Source: an uncultured Bacteroidia bacterium (GTDB lineage: Bacteria; Bacteroidota; Bacteroidia; Bacteroidales; UBA932). Taken from it: a stretch of DNA of 45,361 nucleotides. Under the pieces are notes generated by a model. That model had not been told where the DNA came from, did not search any database, and saw nothing but the letters and a program-made list of their open reading frames with translations. The stretch spans positions 1 through 45,361 of the forward strand of contig CACWOZ010000014.1 in the NCBI GenBank assembly GCA_902762655.1, read 5' to 3'. Of the stretch, positions 1-9,100 are shown one piece after another (the stretch's first letter is position 1; every line of letters starts with the position of its first letter). Both the position numbers and the translations under genes were made by a program.

Positions 1-7
1 ATAAAAG

Positions 8-72
8 AAATAAGAACTATTGCATACATTAATTCGTTGATAAAAAAACGATTGCTGTTCAAGTTCTTATTT
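8..72. repeat. 11-bp inverted repeat at the left edge
   Basis: An AAATAAGAACT arm at 8-18 is matched perfectly by AGTTCTTATTT at 62-72, with 43 bases between them. A smaller CGTT/AACG hairpin is possible inside. It lies just beyond the 3' end of the minus-strand cls gene (112), so it could act as a weak terminator or belong to whatever lies left of the window. There is no GC-rich stem and no clean T-tract, so its function is uncertain. The first 111 bases contain no gene that I can support. Confidence 0.3.
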
Positions 73-111
73 GCTTCAGGTTCCCGTTTTAATATAAATT
101 GTGTAACAAAA

Positions 112-1569
112 CTACAATATTCCGGAAAGTAGTCTCATAATCCTTGAAAACAGCGATTGATACCATTTCCGTTCTGCTGCCCACTTGTCAGGATCAAGTT
201 GCCTGGAAATCTCCATGTCCTTGAAAAAGATTTCTTTGTTCGCAAGAGCTGTTTCGTGGTCGTATATATAAGCGTTGACTTCGTGGTTCAGGTTGAAACT
301 GCGCACATCGATGTTCGCGCTGCCTATCTGCGACAGATAATCATCGCACACCAGGGTCTTTGAGTGGATGAACTCACCACCCCTCTCATATAATTTCACA
401 CCTGCATCCATGCATTCTTTGTAAAAGGCTTTGTTGGCTGCTCCCATGAACATTGTATCCACCTTCGCAGGAAGCATCAAACGCACGTCTACGCCACGCA
501 AAGCCGCTGATTTCAAGGCACTTAAGAAAGATATCGGCGGCACGAAATAAGGCGTTTGCATATATACGTACTCCCTGGCATTCTGAAGCACCCATTCATA
601 TCCCATCTGAAGTAAAGGCCAAGGGGAATCCGACTCGTCCGGCACAATCTGTACCAGTTTATCCTTGAATACTCCATCAGGCAACTCAGTATATTCTTTA
701 TAATAATATGACAGGGGGTGTTTCAGTTTACCTCCGGAGGTCAGCCAGGAGTCCAGGAAAATGGTCTGGAGAGCAGCCACAGCATTTCCTTCGATACGCA
801 GGTGCGTATCCCTCCACTGGAAGAAATAATGGTTGTTGATGTTCATTCCTCCAGTATAGGCGATTTTGCCGTCTATTACCACAATTTTCCTGTGATTCCT
901 GTAATTCAACTTCATCGGAATCGTCAGGATACCTTGTTTGCTATTGGTGAACCTCTCCACTTCGATGCCCGATCTCTTCATCTTGTTGTAATAAGATGAA
1001 GGGATGGGAAAATCTGCTATGTTTTCGTTCAGAAAACGCACCTCAACCCCCTCCCTGGCCTTTTTTCCTAAGGCTTCCATCACTTCCCTGCCCCCTCTGT
1101 CATTCCCGAAATGGAAATACTCAAGGTGAATGGATTCCCTGGCTCCGGCGATGTCCTTCATGAGAAGTTCCTGCTTCCTTAGCCCAGAAGTGATTATTTC
1201 GAATGAATTACCCGAACTGAGATTGCTGCCGGCCTCGGAATTCGAAAAAAGCCTGGAGAGCGGGCGGAAATGCTCGTCCACATCGTCGAACGGCATCTCC
1301 CCTTTCAGCAGACGGACAATGGTATCATCCTGTTCTTCAGAGAATTTCCGGATTGCGGCATTGTGTCTGCGGCGGAAAAAGACATGATGACGATAGTTGA
1401 TACCGAACATCAGATAAAGCAGTATCCCGATTATTGGAAGGAAGGTGATTGTAATCAGCCAGGCGAGTTTTGTCCCGTAGTCCCCATTGTCAAAAATGAT
1501 AACTATGGCCACCCCGATAAAGAGAAGACCTAGTAGAATGGAGAGTATGATATTGGCTATCACTTCCAC
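112..1569 (-). CDS. cls: cardiolipin synthase (phospholipase D superfamily)
   Basis: Likely condenses two phosphatidylglycerol molecules, or an equivalent pair of phospholipids, into cardiolipin at the inner membrane. The 485-residue protein has two N-terminal membrane segments (about residues 4-27 and 33-55) and two HxK(x4)D phospholipase D motifs: H226/K228/D233 and H402/K404/D409. This layout and length match bacterial ClsA-type enzymes. The first usable start is GTG at 1569; another GTG lies two codons downstream. A TATTTTTG word (complement of 1569-1576) touches that GTG, so either the mRNA is essentially leaderless or the real promoter is elsewhere. It is divergent from the pectinesterase gene and is one of three phospholipid genes in the window, with psd and cdsA. 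Function is well supported; the exact start is not. Confidence 0.93.
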   Translation of the reverse strand: MEVIANIILSILLGLLFIGVAIVIIFDNGDYGTKLAWLITITFLPIIGILLYLMFGINYRHHVFFRRRHNAAIRKFSEEQDDTIVRLLKGEMPFDDVDEHFRPLSRLFSNSEAGSNLSSGNSFEIITSGLRKQELLMKDIAGARESIHLEYFHFGNDRGGREVMEALGKKAREGVEVRFLNENIADFPIPSSYYNKMKRSGIEVERFTNSKQGILTIPMKLNYRNHRKIVVIDGKIAYTGGMNINNHYFFQWRDTHLRIEGNAVAALQTIFLDSWLTSGGKLKHPLSYYYKEYTELPDGVFKDKLVQIVPDESDSPWPLLQMGYEWVLQNAREYVYMQTPYFVPPISFLSALKSAALRGVDVRLMLPAKVDTMFMGAANKAFYKECMDAGVKLYERGGEFIHSKTLVCDDYLSQIGSANIDVRSFNLNHEVNAYIYDHETALANKEIFFKDMEISRQLDPDKWAAERKWYQSLFSRIMRLLSGIL

Positions 1570-1587
1570 AAAAATAATAAAAACTAT

Positions 1588-1595
1588 TATATTTG
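1588..1595 (+). promoter_or_regulatory. Bacteroidetes -7 promoter element
   Basis: TATATTTG is a perfect match to the TAnnTTTG -7 consensus. It ends only six bases before the ATG at 1602, so the leader would be nearly absent. I see no convincing -33 TTG at 19-21 bases upstream. Confidence 0.55.
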
Positions 1596-1601
1596 CAGGA
1601 T

Positions 1602-3062
1602 ATGAAAAGATTTTTGATCATTCTCTTTTCCACATTGCTGGCATCGTGTTCCGGCGAGAATACACCGGCTCCGGAAACTGAACCGGAGAATATGGAGGAT
1701 CTTATTTGTACGGACTCCCCTCTTCTCCTGGAACTATCCTCCACACCGGAACTTGGTACTGCCGGTTGCATAAAGGTTTACGATTCCTCCGACAAACTTG
1801 TGGATGAAATCAATCTGGCCGACTTGTCTACGGTTACCATACGCGAAGATGGGCAGATGATTCCCAAGGCTCAGATAACCAAAGAGACTGCATACAATTC
1901 TTTTATGGATGCGGTAAAGTGCTCAACCCGTTGGAGGATAATTCATTACACTCCCCTTCGCATTCGCGGTAATGGCTTGGAAATCAAGTTGCACAGCGGA
2001 GTGCTCGACTTCGGCAAAGAATACTATGTTACGGTAGACAAAGACTTTGTCAAGGGGCATGCCGGTGTTGCCAAGGGCGAATGGACTTTCAAAACTAAAT
2101 CCAAACCGTCTTCCAAATCCGGGCTTAAGGTCAAGGCAGATGGTACCGCGGACTTCTGCACCGTGCAAGGAGCAGTCAGCTACGCTGCCACACTCGGGAA
2201 GGCGACAGATGTTGTAATTAACATTGCATCAGGTGTTTACAATGAAACCGTCTTCATCCGTGAAAAGAATTCCTTAACTCTTAAAGGCGAAGACAGGGCC
2301 AACACCGTCATCAGTTACGCGAATAATGAGAGTTATGCCAACGGCAGCGGAGCAAGCATCGGCACCAGGCCTTCTTCCGGCAGCGCTATCGGTGCCTGTG
2401 GAGGCCGCGGGGTCATTCTGGCCGAGAGTTGCGACGGCCTCACAATCGAGAATCTGACCTTGAAAAACAGCTTCGGAGAGCTGAAAGGCCAGGCCGAGGT
2501 GATTTATTTCAACAGCAAAGGTAATCTGACCATCGAGAACTGTTCTCTGGATTCATTTCAGGATACTTTCCTCTGCAAAGGCCGCGTATATGTACACAAA
2601 TCGCTTATAGCAGGGCACTGCGATTTTATCTGGGGCTACCCTTCTGCCTGCCTTTTTGAAGACTGCGAGATCCAGTCCAAGGCCGCGGGATACATTGTTC
2701 AGGCACGAGTCCAGAACAAGACAGACAAAGGTTTCGTCTTCCTGAATTGCAAACTCACGGCTGCAGAAGGAGTCAAGGACGGTTCAATGTACCTGGCACG
2801 CTCCGGTGGCAGCAGCGACTACTACGATAATGTGACTTTTATCAACTGCACGATGTCACCTGTAATCGCGGCAAGCGGATGGTACACGAATCCCGCTCCC
2901 AATCCTTCCACTCCTACCGCTGAAAGCGGATGGAAAGAGTATGGCAGCAAGGATGGCTCCGGCAAGGTACTGGATCTTGGTTTGAGATCGCGGATGGGGA
3001 AGGTTTTGACAGAAGACGAGGCTGCCGCTTATGCCAGCAAGGCGGCCGTGTTGGGAAATTAG
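1602..3062 (+). CDS. pectinesterase-family lipoprotein (CE8)
   Basis: Predicted pectin methylesterase that removes methyl esters from homogalacturonan at the cell surface or in the periplasm. The N-terminus is a lipoprotein signal (hydrophobic stretch then LLASCSG, lipobox Cys). The region after it resembles a short Ig-like or linker domain, followed by the right-handed beta-helix. Family signatures are visible: the GxYxE-like strand (SGVYNETVFI), QDTF, DFIWG (family DFIFG) and YLARSGG in place of the usual LGRPW. The ATG at 1602 gives a proper signal peptide; an upstream TTG at 1593 lies inside the promoter word and is rejected. rlmD begins nine bases after its stop. There is no SusC/SusD pair or other pectin gene nearby, so it is an isolated carbohydrate-active enzyme here. 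Confidence 0.85.
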   Translation: MKRFLIILFSTLLASCSGENTPAPETEPENMEDLICTDSPLLLELSSTPELGTAGCIKVYDSSDKLVDEINLADLSTVTIREDGQMIPKAQITKETAYNSFMDAVKCSTRWRIIHYTPLRIRGNGLEIKLHSGVLDFGKEYYVTVDKDFVKGHAGVAKGEWTFKTKSKPSSKSGLKVKADGTADFCTVQGAVSYAATLGKATDVVINIASGVYNETVFIREKNSLTLKGEDRANTVISYANNESYANGSGASIGTRPSSGSAIGACGGRGVILAESCDGLTIENLTLKNSFGELKGQAEVIYFNSKGNLTIENCSLDSFQDTFLCKGRVYVHKSLIAGHCDFIWGYPSACLFEDCEIQSKAAGYIVQARVQNKTDKGFVFLNCKLTAAEGVKDGSMYLARSGGSSDYYDNVTFINCTMSPVIAASGWYTNPAPNPSTPTAESGWKEYGSKDGSGKVLDLGLRSRMGKVLTEDEAAAYASKAAVLGN

Positions 3063-3071
3063 AATAATTAA

Positions 3072-4481
3072 ATGGCAAGGAAAAGAATCGACCTCCTTCT
3101 GGAGGATATTACAATTGAAGCGGTCGCAGCTGAAGGTAAGGCGATTGCGCACAGTCCGGATGGACAGGTGGTGTTCGTGCCTTTCGCAGTGCCTGGAGAT
3201 ATCGTAGATATCCGGGTAATCAAGAAAAAGAAGAATTATCTCGAAGGCATTATAGCGGAGATAAAAAAGCCTTCTGCAGACAGGCAGGAGCCTTTCTGCA
3301 AGCACTTCGGCGTTTGCGGGGGATGCAAGTGGCAGCCACTCCCCTATTCTCTCCAATTGGAAGCCAAGCGACGTCAGGTATACGATCAACTCGTAAGAAT
3401 CGGCCATCTGGATGTTCCGGAGATCCTTCCCACACTCCCTTCGGAACGTACGAGATTCTATAGGAATAAACTTGAATTTACCGCATCTGACCGCAGGTGG
3501 ATACTTCCGGACGAAGATCCCGATGGGCTCACCGACGCCCAGCGTTGCGGCCTTGGCTTCCATGTCGGCAAATTTTTCGATAAGGTCCTCGATCTGGAGC
3601 AGTGCTATCTGCAGCCGGAACCATCCAACGGCATTCGGCTCTTTGTCAAACAATATGCTCTTGAGCATGGCATCCCATTCTATAATATCAGGGAGAACCA
3701 TGGTGTCCTGCGCACGGTGTTCGTTCGTACAAGCGAGTCCGGAGCGACAATGGTGATTGTCTGTCTTGCTGAGGATTTCGACGGCAGGAAGGCCTTTCTG
3801 GATGCCATTGCGGATGCTTTCCCGCAGATTACATCTCTTTATTATATCATCAACGCCAAACTCAACGACAGCATCTCGGACCAGACCTGCATCCTTTACA
3901 AAGGGGATGATGCCATTTACGAAGAGATGGAGGGGCTGCGCTTCAAGATAGGACCCAAGTCTTTTTACCAGACAAACACCCTGCAGGCTTTCAAGCTCTA
4001 CAAGGTCGCCAGGGAATATGCAGGATTGCAAGGGAACGAGGTTGTATACGACTTGTACACAGGCACAGGCACAATCGCCCAGTTCGTCAGCCGCATGGCA
4101 TCGAAGGTGATAGGTATCGAATATGTGCCGGAAGCGATAGAAGATGCCAGGATAAACGCAAAAGCCAACGGCATAGACAACTGCAACTTCTTTGCCGGCG
4201 ACATGAAGGACGTGCTTACTCCTGATTTTATTTCCAGGCACGGGCGCCCGGACGTGATGATAGTCGATCCGCCCCGTGCTGGCATGCATCCCGACGTGGT
4301 CAGGGTAATTCTCGATGCCGCACCGCAGCGCATAGTGTATGTCAGTTGCAATCCGGCTTCACAGGCACGGGATCTTGCGATGATGGCCGAAAAATACGAG
4401 ATAGCGGCTGTCCAGCCGGTTGACATGTTCCCGCATACACAGCACGTCGAGAATGTTTGTAAATTGATAAGAAAAGAGTAA
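3072..4481 (+). CDS. rlmD: 23S rRNA (uracil-5-)-methyltransferase, RlmD/RumA family
   Basis: SAM-dependent enzyme that methylates C5 of a uridine in 23S rRNA (U1939 in E. coli for RlmD). An N-terminal TRAM domain (about residues 8-65) binds RNA. An iron-sulfur cluster is predicted from C76, C82, C85 and a later Cys near 178. The catalytic domain has the SAM loop DLYTGTGT (about 327-334), the DPPRAG motif at 399 and SCNP with the nucleophilic C426. The 469-residue length is typical. Bacteroidetes members are often annotated only as the RlmD/TrmA class, so the precise uridine (1939 or 747) is inferred. Its last codons overlap a possible promoter for the downstream exchanger. Confidence 0.93.
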   Translation: MARKRIDLLLEDITIEAVAAEGKAIAHSPDGQVVFVPFAVPGDIVDIRVIKKKKNYLEGIIAEIKKPSADRQEPFCKHFGVCGGCKWQPLPYSLQLEAKRRQVYDQLVRIGHLDVPEILPTLPSERTRFYRNKLEFTASDRRWILPDEDPDGLTDAQRCGLGFHVGKFFDKVLDLEQCYLQPEPSNGIRLFVKQYALEHGIPFYNIRENHGVLRTVFVRTSESGATMVIVCLAEDFDGRKAFLDAIADAFPQITSLYYIINAKLNDSISDQTCILYKGDDAIYEEMEGLRFKIGPKSFYQTNTLQAFKLYKVAREYAGLQGNEVVYDLYTGTGTIAQFVSRMASKVIGIEYVPEAIEDARINAKANGIDNCNFFAGDMKDVLTPDFISRHGRPDVMIVDPPRAGMHPDVVRVILDAAPQRIVYVSCNPASQARDLAMMAEKYEIAAVQPVDMFPHTQHVENVCKLIRKE

Positions 4482-4486
4482 CTTTA
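4456..4486 (+). promoter_or_regulatory. possible internal promoter before the CaCA exchanger
   Basis: TTTG at 4456-4459 and TAACTTTA at 4479-4486 are separated by 19 bases. This fits the Bacteroidetes -33/-7 layout with one mismatch in the -7 element. The pair lies at the end of rlmD and immediately before the ATG at 4492. Confidence 0.4.
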
Positions 4487-4491
4487 CAGCT

Positions 4492-5427
4492 ATGTTTTTA
4501 CAGATAGCAGCACTTATCCTGGGTTTGGCGATGGTGATCGGAGGGGCGAACGCTCTGGTTGACGGAGCATCGTCAGTCGCCCGCAAAACCGGAGTCAGCG
4601 AGTTCGTGATAGGTCTTGTAATCGTAGGCTTCGGCACGTCCCTTCCGGAGTTGGTCGTGAGTGTCACAGGAGCCCTTGCCCGCAATTCGGACATAGCGGT
4701 CGGAAACGTTATAGGCTCCAACATATTCAATACGGCGCTTATTTTGGCCGTTTCTGCCGTGTTCTCCCCCATCGTGATAACAAGGCAGAATAAATTCAGG
4801 GATATCCCGCTTACCATCCTCGTTACCTTCCTGGTAGTCTTTTTCGGCTATAATGGCGGATTGAGCCGCGTGGAAGGCATCATCATGGTCGCACTCTTTG
4901 CAATCTACATTTTCTGGAGTTTCCGTACCGACGACGCCGAAGTGGAGAACGGACCGGAAGACTTTAAGGATTTCAGCACTTTTGCATCAACAGTCCTTAT
5001 AGCCGGCGGCCTGGCCTGCCTCATATTCGGAGGACGTCTTTTCGTCAACTCTGCCGAGAATATAGCACGGATGATAGGAGTGAGCGATAAATTCATAGCC
5101 ATTACTGTCCTTGCCATGGGCACATCCCTGCCTGAATTAGTCACAAGCGTGGTCGCTCTCGCAAAAAAACGCAGCCAGATGGCACTTGGCAACATTCTCG
5201 GCTCGAACGTATTCAATTTGCTGCTGATCCTTGGGGTTTCCGCAATCATCTCCCCTACCAGTTTTGCCAGAATAGATGTATGGGACTACGTGGCACTGCT
5301 GCTAAGCATCATCCTCGTATGGACCGGCATCTACACTGGCAAAAAGAATGTGCTGGACCGCTTCGATGCCAGCGTCATGCTGCTGTTGTTCATAATATAT
5401 ATGACTAAACTCTTTATAAATCTATAA
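4492..5427 (+). CDS. calcium/sodium antiporter, CaCA family (YrbG-like)
   Basis: Integral inner-membrane cation exchanger, predicted to move Ca2+ (or another cation) against Na+ or H+. The 311 residues form two homologous halves of about five membrane helices each. Each half has the alpha-repeat signature: GFGTSLPE near residues 46-53 and AMGTSLPE in the second half, each followed by a GNxxGSNxFN segment. The size matches E. coli YrbG and its relatives. It sits 10 bases after rlmD and 12 before the cysteate synthase gene on the same strand. A functional link to either is not evident. Confidence 0.9.
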   Translation: MFLQIAALILGLAMVIGGANALVDGASSVARKTGVSEFVIGLVIVGFGTSLPELVVSVTGALARNSDIAVGNVIGSNIFNTALILAVSAVFSPIVITRQNKFRDIPLTILVTFLVVFFGYNGGLSRVEGIIMVALFAIYIFWSFRTDDAEVENGPEDFKDFSTFASTVLIAGGLACLIFGGRLFVNSAENIARMIGVSDKFIAITVLAMGTSLPELVTSVVALAKKRSQMALGNILGSNVFNLLLILGVSAIISPTSFARIDVWDYVALLLSIILVWTGIYTGKKNVLDRFDASVMLLLFIIYMTKLFINL

Positions 5428-5439
5428 ACCTGACCCTCA

Positions 5440-6723
5440 ATGAAATTCCAAGGTACCAAGTACAAGTTGATGAATGTCGGCACAGGTCGCATCTTCGAAG
5501 ACCGTGGATGGATGCTTGCCGACCCGGAGGCCACATCTCCTTCGCTTGTCCGCGCTGTTTATGAAAACAAGAAGTTCACTCCCAGGGACGACCTCAAGGG
5601 GCTGTACCGCTATGCTGAATGGATGCCTGTAAAAAGAACGCTGCGTCATTCCTGTGCCCCTGTCACATATCATAGCAAGGGGCTGGGAAAGTTCCTTGGC
5701 CTGGACAATCTCTATATCACATTCTCCGGATACAACCCAAAGATCGGGGCGAAGTTCCAGACCTGCTCTTTCAAGGAAACAGAGGCCTTCAGCGTCTGCG
5801 CAAGACTGGACAAGAAGGAGAAGCGTACGCTGGTGGTACAATCGGCCGGCAATACCGCCCGGGCTTTCGCACAGGTGTGCTCCGACAATATGATTCCCAT
5901 CGTGATCTGTGTGCCTCTGGACAACCGTCACGACCTTTGGTTCCAGCATAAACTCAATTCTTGCGTTAAACTTGTCGCCACCCCTGCCGGGTCCGATTAT
6001 TATGACGCTATAGCGCTCGGCGACAAGATTTGCCAGGATTCCCGCTATTTCGCAGAAGGAGGCGCCAAGAACGTCGCCCGCAGGGATGGCATGGGCACAA
6101 CCCTGCTCTCTGCCGTAGAGGCCATTGGACGCATTCCTGACGCTTATTTCCAGGCAGTCGGTTCAGGAACCGGTGCAATCGCTGCATGGGAAAATAATCT
6201 GCGCCTGATAGAAGACGGCCGTTTCGGTACCCACAAGATGAAAATCTTCGTTGCCCAGAACAAGCCTTTTACCCTGCTTCACGATTCCTGGCAGGCCGGC
6301 AAACGCGAACTTGCTGCCCTCGACCCAGATATGGGACGACGTCAGGCGGAAAGCATACTCGCAAAGGTGTTGAGTAACCGTAAACCTCCTTATAGCCTTG
6401 CAGGCGGATTATATGATGCCCTTCTCGATACCAAGGGAGACACATTCCTTGCAAGCAATGACGACATTATCTACTGGATACTGCAATTCCGCAATCTGGA
6501 GGGATATGACATCTTCCCGGCACCAGCCTGCGCAGTGCACGCTCTCGCTACAGCTGTGCGCGAAGGAAAGGTAGGCAAAGAGGACGTTATCATGCTCAAT
6601 ATTACAGGAGGCGGCTCGCTCGCTGCAATGGGAAAGGGATATCATCTGCTTGAGCCATCGCTTGTGCTCAGCCCCGAACTCGCTGCAGACGAGATTATCA
6701 CAAAAGTAGACGCCCTGTTCTAA
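5440..6723 (+). CDS. cysteate synthase (PLP fold type II, threonine-synthase-like)
   Basis: Predicted to make L-cysteate from O-phosphoserine and sulfite. The 427-residue protein is a threonine synthase relative with a short N-terminal segment and a lysine expected to bind PLP at K112 in the SFKET motif; classical threonine synthases have SFKDR. A glycine-rich phosphate loop (GSGTGAIAAWE) and the C-terminal ITGGGSLAAMG segment are also present. The overall pattern resembles the cysteate synthase family described in Methanosarcina and in sulfonolipid-making Bacteroidetes. In Bacteroidetes cysteate is condensed with acyl chains to capnine-type sulfonolipids. The acyltransferase and reductase for the next steps are not in this window. 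Ordinary threonine synthase is the main alternative, but the changed active-site motif and the N-terminus argue against it. Confidence 0.75.
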   Translation: MKFQGTKYKLMNVGTGRIFEDRGWMLADPEATSPSLVRAVYENKKFTPRDDLKGLYRYAEWMPVKRTLRHSCAPVTYHSKGLGKFLGLDNLYITFSGYNPKIGAKFQTCSFKETEAFSVCARLDKKEKRTLVVQSAGNTARAFAQVCSDNMIPIVICVPLDNRHDLWFQHKLNSCVKLVATPAGSDYYDAIALGDKICQDSRYFAEGGAKNVARRDGMGTTLLSAVEAIGRIPDAYFQAVGSGTGAIAAWENNLRLIEDGRFGTHKMKIFVAQNKPFTLLHDSWQAGKRELAALDPDMGRRQAESILAKVLSNRKPPYSLAGGLYDALLDTKGDTFLASNDDIIYWILQFRNLEGYDIFPAPACAVHALATAVREGKVGKEDVIMLNITGGGSLAAMGKGYHLLEPSLVLSPELAADEIITKVDALF

Positions 6724-7334
6724 AAATACAGGCCGATACCAAGATTCAACGCGTAGTACCAGGCGTCATTCCGCTTGATATTGCGCGTTGAAATGTATTC
6801 TTCTTCGATGGGATCCCAGACATCCGGCCGGTCATAGACAACCCGGCCTCCGATGCGGAATGTAATGGAACTGTGAGGTGTAAGAGAGATAAGATAACCT
6901 GCACCTGCCTCAAGCTGCCTGCCGTATTTCTGGCGTTTCCGCAGGAATACTCCGGCATCGCCGAATAGCAGGAATCCGTCCCTGTCCTTTTCGCAGAAGA
7001 AATATGAGGCGCGCCACAGCAGAGGCACTGTCCTTCTGTTTATGTCGACCCCCTGGTAACCGGAAAGAACGGAAAGGTCCAGCCGGGAAGAAAGATCGAC
7101 TGTGACACCGGCCAGGATGAAGGCGTTGAGGTGATAAGGATAAGTCCATCCTTCGTCATTGATACGATATCCTATCGATTCGTCCAGATAGTTATAGTGG
7201 TGATAATTGGCAAGAGACGGAGAGAAGCCCCACTCGACTCCCGGATGGAGGCGCTGCAGGAACGAGCCACCGCCGGCATGCAGGGCCTGGCAGCAAAGCA
7301 GGATAGCGATGATATATGCGTGCGTCTTTTTCAT
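6720..7334 (-). CDS. exported protein, probable small outer-membrane beta-barrel
   Basis: I do not recognise a named family. The 204 residues begin with a clear Sec signal (MKKTHAYIIAILLC then a cut near ALHAG). They continue with alternating hydrophobic/aromatic strands and end in LNLGIGLYF, a C-terminal aromatic typical of outer-membrane barrels. Its start overlaps the stop of the upstream gene on the same strand by one base (TGATG), so the two are co-transcribed and translationally coupled. Its end overlaps the last codon of the convergent cysteate synthase gene by four bases. Confidence 0.7.
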   Translation of the reverse strand: MKKTHAYIIAILLCCQALHAGGGSFLQRLHPGVEWGFSPSLANYHHYNYLDESIGYRINDEGWTYPYHLNAFILAGVTVDLSSRLDLSVLSGYQGVDINRRTVPLLWRASYFFCEKDRDGFLLFGDAGVFLRKRQKYGRQLEAGAGYLISLTPHSSITFRIGGRVVYDRPDVWDPIEEEYISTRNIKRNDAWYYALNLGIGLYF

Positions 7335-7864
7335 CAGAATCTTACCATTATTTTCAAGAAAGGAAGAAACGCCTGTGTCAGCCCGTTGTCATACATGCTT
7401 ATCTGGAATTTTCCGCCGTTATTACCGGAAATGAAACCTAATTCAGCGACAGTTCCAAGTTCGAGGTCGATATCCCTTTGGAATCTTGCCCTGATGGCGA
7501 TGGCTATGTCTGCCGTGAGGATGAAACCGAATCTGTCGGATCCTGCATTCCTGACATAGCCTGTGCTGGCGCCTGGCCCAAAAAGCAAATCAAAAGAGCT
7601 GTTAGGATAAACATAGGTGGAAAGCCTGTTATAATGGAGATACACCATTTTTATTCCTGCGTCCTTGCATGTGCCGGAAAGCACCCGGTAGGTGTCGGCA
7701 TATATCATGTAGGAATTCAGGATGTCCTTGCTTGCCGCGTAATCCAGACTGATGCCGAAACCCTTGAAGGAATTGAACGAGCCTGCTGACAGTTCTCCTG
7801 CGTTTGCAACGCCAGGCATTGCAAGAAATATCAGGACGGTCGCAATGGTGATTCGTATTTTCAT
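7334..7864 (-). CDS. exported protein of unknown function
   Basis: 176 residues with an N-terminal signal peptide (about residues 1-23, ending in VANAG). The body contains alternating glycine/aromatic strands and ends in a basic-aromatic tail (MVRF), compatible with a small outer-membrane barrel. It forms a two-gene unit with the downstream barrel protein (one-base overlap). A TAACTTCG word (complement of 7884-7891) about 20 bases upstream could be a one-mismatch -7 element. No domain is recognisable by eye. Confidence 0.65.
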   Translation of the reverse strand: MKIRITIATVLIFLAMPGVANAGELSAGSFNSFKGFGISLDYAASKDILNSYMIYADTYRVLSGTCKDAGIKMVYLHYNRLSTYVYPNSSFDLLFGPGASTGYVRNAGSDRFGFILTADIAIAIRARFQRDIDLELGTVAELGFISGNNGGKFQISMYDNGLTQAFLPFLKIMVRF

Positions 7865-7901
7865 TTCGGATTCCGCTTTGCGCCGAAGTTAGCAATTAAT
7901 C

Positions 7902-7932
7902 TTTGATTATTTTTCAAAAAAGTATAAATTCG
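7902..7932 (+). promoter_or_regulatory. possible -33/-7 promoter for the YghO-like gene
   Basis: TTTG at 7902-7905 and TAAATTCG at 7925-7932 (one mismatch to TAnnTTTG) are 19 bases apart. The ATG at 7961 follows 28 bases later. Confidence 0.45.
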
Positions 7933-7960
7933 CAGGATAGTGTACCGAAACTGTAGTAAT

Positions 7961-9100
7961 ATGAGTCTGGAAATTAGGCAGGTTGATGCCAATGACAAAA
8001 AACAACTGAGGCAGTTCATTCTCTTTCCAGAGAAACTGTACAAACATAACCCGTATTATGTGCCGAACCTTGTTTTCGACGAGATGGATACCTTGAATCC
8101 TTCAAAGAACCCTGCATCGGATTTCTGCGACCAGGTATTGTATATGGCATATAAAGACGGCAAGCCGGTCGGAAGGATTGCCGGCATCATCAACCGATGG
8201 GCGAACGAGCGCTGGAAGCATGACGAGGTGCGTTTCGGATGGTTCGATACCATCGATGACAAGGAAGTATCCGCAGCCCTGATCGCAAAGGTCGAGGCTT
8301 TCGGCAAGGCACACGGAATGACTCATATCGTGGGGCCTCTCGGCTTTACGGATTTCGATCCCGAAGGCATGCTGGTCGAAGGTTATGACCAGCAGAGTAC
8401 AATGCCGCTGATTTATAACTATCCCTATTACGTCAGCCACATTGAGGCCCTTGGCTTCGAGAAAGATGCGGACTGGCTAGAATACAGGATTACTGTTCCG
8501 GAAGTAATACCCGAAAAGTTCGAGAGGGTCGCTAAGATCGTCGCAGAAAAAAACAATTTCAAGATACGTCCCGTGACGCGCAAGATCATCCGTAAAGAAG
8601 ATTATGCCACAAAACTCTTCGCCGTTATCACGGATACTTACAAGGATCTTTACGAGTACACGATGCTGCCCGATAATCTGGCTGACAAATACATAGGCTT
8701 CTATCTCAAGATATTGGACCTGCGTTACATAAGTTCCATCGAAAACGATAAAGGGGAAATAGTCGCTTTCGGGGTGACCATGCCATCTATCGCAGATGCC
8801 CTGATCAAATCCCGTGGACGCCTCTTCCCCTTCGGGTGGTGGCATCTGCTCAAGGCTCTTTTCATCAAACACAGCGAAGGTGCAGAACTTCTGCTGATGG
8901 GAGCCCGTGCCGACGTTCGCAAGACAGGTGTGACCGCTCTGCTTGTCTGCGACATGTTCCACAAGTACCAGAAGATGGGTGTCAAGTGGGCTGAGAGCAA
9001 TGCCGAACTCGAGGACAATTACAGTATCAGGAATCATTTCGAGGCGTTCGAGCGAATCCAGCACAAACGCCGCCGTTCATATAAAAAGGAAATCAAGTAA
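7961..9100 (+). CDS. YghO-like protein, GNAT-fold acyltransferase-related
   Basis: The 379-residue cytoplasmic protein resembles the YghO family, widespread in Bacteroidetes and annotated as a GNAT-related hypothetical. Visible hallmarks are an N-terminal FILFPEKLYKHNPYYVP segment, the DGKPVGRIAGIIN strand typical of acetyltransferase folds, and GFTDFDPEGMLVEG. The substrate is unknown. The start at 7961 is preferred over an in-frame GTG at 7940 because the latter falls almost at the expected transcription start and adds a poorly conserved-looking MYRNCSN leader. Its stop overlaps the rarA start by one base (TAATG), which implies translational coupling. Confidence 0.75.
   Translation: MSLEIRQVDANDKKQLRQFILFPEKLYKHNPYYVPNLVFDEMDTLNPSKNPASDFCDQVLYMAYKDGKPVGRIAGIINRWANERWKHDEVRFGWFDTIDDKEVSAALIAKVEAFGKAHGMTHIVGPLGFTDFDPEGMLVEGYDQQSTMPLIYNYPYYVSHIEALGFEKDADWLEYRITVPEVIPEKFERVAKIVAEKNNFKIRPVTRKIIRKEDYATKLFAVITDTYKDLYEYTMLPDNLADKYIGFYLKILDLRYISSIENDKGEIVAFGVTMPSIADALIKSRGRLFPFGWWHLLKALFIKHSEGAELLLMGARADVRKTGVTALLVCDMFHKYQKMGVKWAESNAELEDNYSIRNHFEAFERIQHKRRRSYKKEIK

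Noticed and set aside
2856-4289. Long minus-strand open frame (477 codons) antisense to the pectinesterase end and rlmD
   Set aside because: The plus-strand genes have clear family motifs throughout; the antisense translation is Cys/His/Arg-rich and resembles no protein family.
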